Shown here: piece after piece, positions 5,772 through 6,034 of the stretch
Layout: each line of letters opens with the position of its first letter
Numbering within the stretch: the first letter of the stretch is position 1
Assembly: GCA_945889545.1 (NCBI GenBank)
Contig: CAMDCC010000186.1
Coordinates: 1-6,034 of the forward strand
From: Bifidobacterium breve
GTDB lineage: Bacteria; Actinomycetota; Acidimicrobiia; IMCC26256; PALSA-555
DNA length: 6,034 nt
Direction of reading: 5' to 3'
Position numbers and translations under genes: made by a program
The notes under the pieces: model-generated
Told to the model about the DNA's origin: nothing
Database searches by the model: none
Seen by the model: the letters and a program-made list of their open reading frames with translations, nothing else

Positions 5772-6034
5772 GTGCTGGACGGGTCGGACGGGTCGCCGGT
5801 GGGGCGACGGGTGTTTCTGGGAATCATCGGTGTGGGTGCAGTCGGCGTGGTCGCGGGTGCATCGATCCAGGGTTGGCTCGAACGCACGGTCGGTCCGCTC
5901 ATCAGCCGCGACCCCACCGGGCTGTTCGCGCTGCTGCCGATCGGACGATTCCGCATCTACACGGTCACCGGCGAGCTCCCCGAGCGAAGTCGGGCCGAGT
6001 ACCGCCTCCGCGTCAGCGGGTTGGTCGAGCGCGA
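5772..6034 (+). CDS. Probable molybdopterin-dependent oxidoreductase, N-terminal part (runs off the window)
   Basis: An open frame continues to the window edge. From GTG 5772 it reads VLDGSDGSPVGRRVFLGIIG, then a hydrophobic stretch of Gly/Val/Ala, then SIQGWLERTVGPL. The domain start FRIYTVTGELPE and EYRLRVSGLVER follows. The last part resembles the first strands of sulfite-oxidase/YedY-like molybdopterin oxidoreductases, where such a strand leads to the cofactor-binding core. The GRRVFLG motif plus the hydrophobic segment suggests a Tat-like signal or an N-terminal membrane anchor. Molybdopterin proteins of this type are usually exported folded by Tat. The catalytic Cys and the cofactor ligands lie beyond the window, so the assignment rests on about 85 residues. 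The start is uncertain: GTG 5769, 5772 or 5799 are possible and none has a clear ribosome binding site. The frame is open back to 5703, directly after the WS/DGAT stop. Confidence 0.6.
   Translation, partial: MLDGSDGSPVGRRVFLGIIGVGAVGVVAGASIQGWLERTVGPLISRDPTGLFALLPIGRFRIYTVTGELPERSRAEYRLRVSGLVER

Overview
The window looks like chromosomal DNA of a high-GC actinobacterium. The best guess is Acidimicrobiia or a close relative, probably from an environmental genome. The grounds are strong G/C bias at third codon positions, a poly-threonine tail on a secreted-type enzyme, and an actinobacterial-type wax ester synthase/diacylglycerol acyltransferase (WS/DGAT). This placement is inferred from protein style; no marker gene is present.

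All recognisable genes are on the + strand. Bases 1-52 hold the last codons of an unidentified upstream gene. At 149-868 is an exported SIMPL-domain (DUF541) protein, followed by a near-perfect 19-bp hairpin (895-936) that probably ends this unit. A two-gene module follows: an AlgI-like MBOAT membrane O-acyltransferase (967-2400) and, 2 bases later, a membrane-anchored SGNH/GDSL hydrolase-like protein (2403-3557). Together they look like a system that moves acyl (probably acetyl) groups across the membrane onto a cell-surface or secreted polymer. No glycosyltransferase or polymerase is present to name that polymer.

Next come a 2,3-bisphosphoglycerate-dependent phosphoglycerate mutase (3604-4311) and, overlapping its stop codon, a WS/DGAT-family acyltransferase reading frame (4311-5702). 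The WS/DGAT gene is interrupted at codon 17 by a TGA where the family pattern calls for Trp. A shorter product could only come from a poorly supported downstream start, so the gene is either a recent pseudogene, a 5'-shortened gene or a sequence error. The window ends inside the N-terminus of a probable membrane-anchored or exported molybdopterin-dependent oxidoreductase.

I did not find a convincing new biological system, CRISPR array, RNA gene or mobile element. The items most worth checking are the in-frame TGA in the WS/DGAT gene, the 12-base in-frame duplication near the end of the mutase gene, and the unknown target of the MBOAT-SGNH pair.
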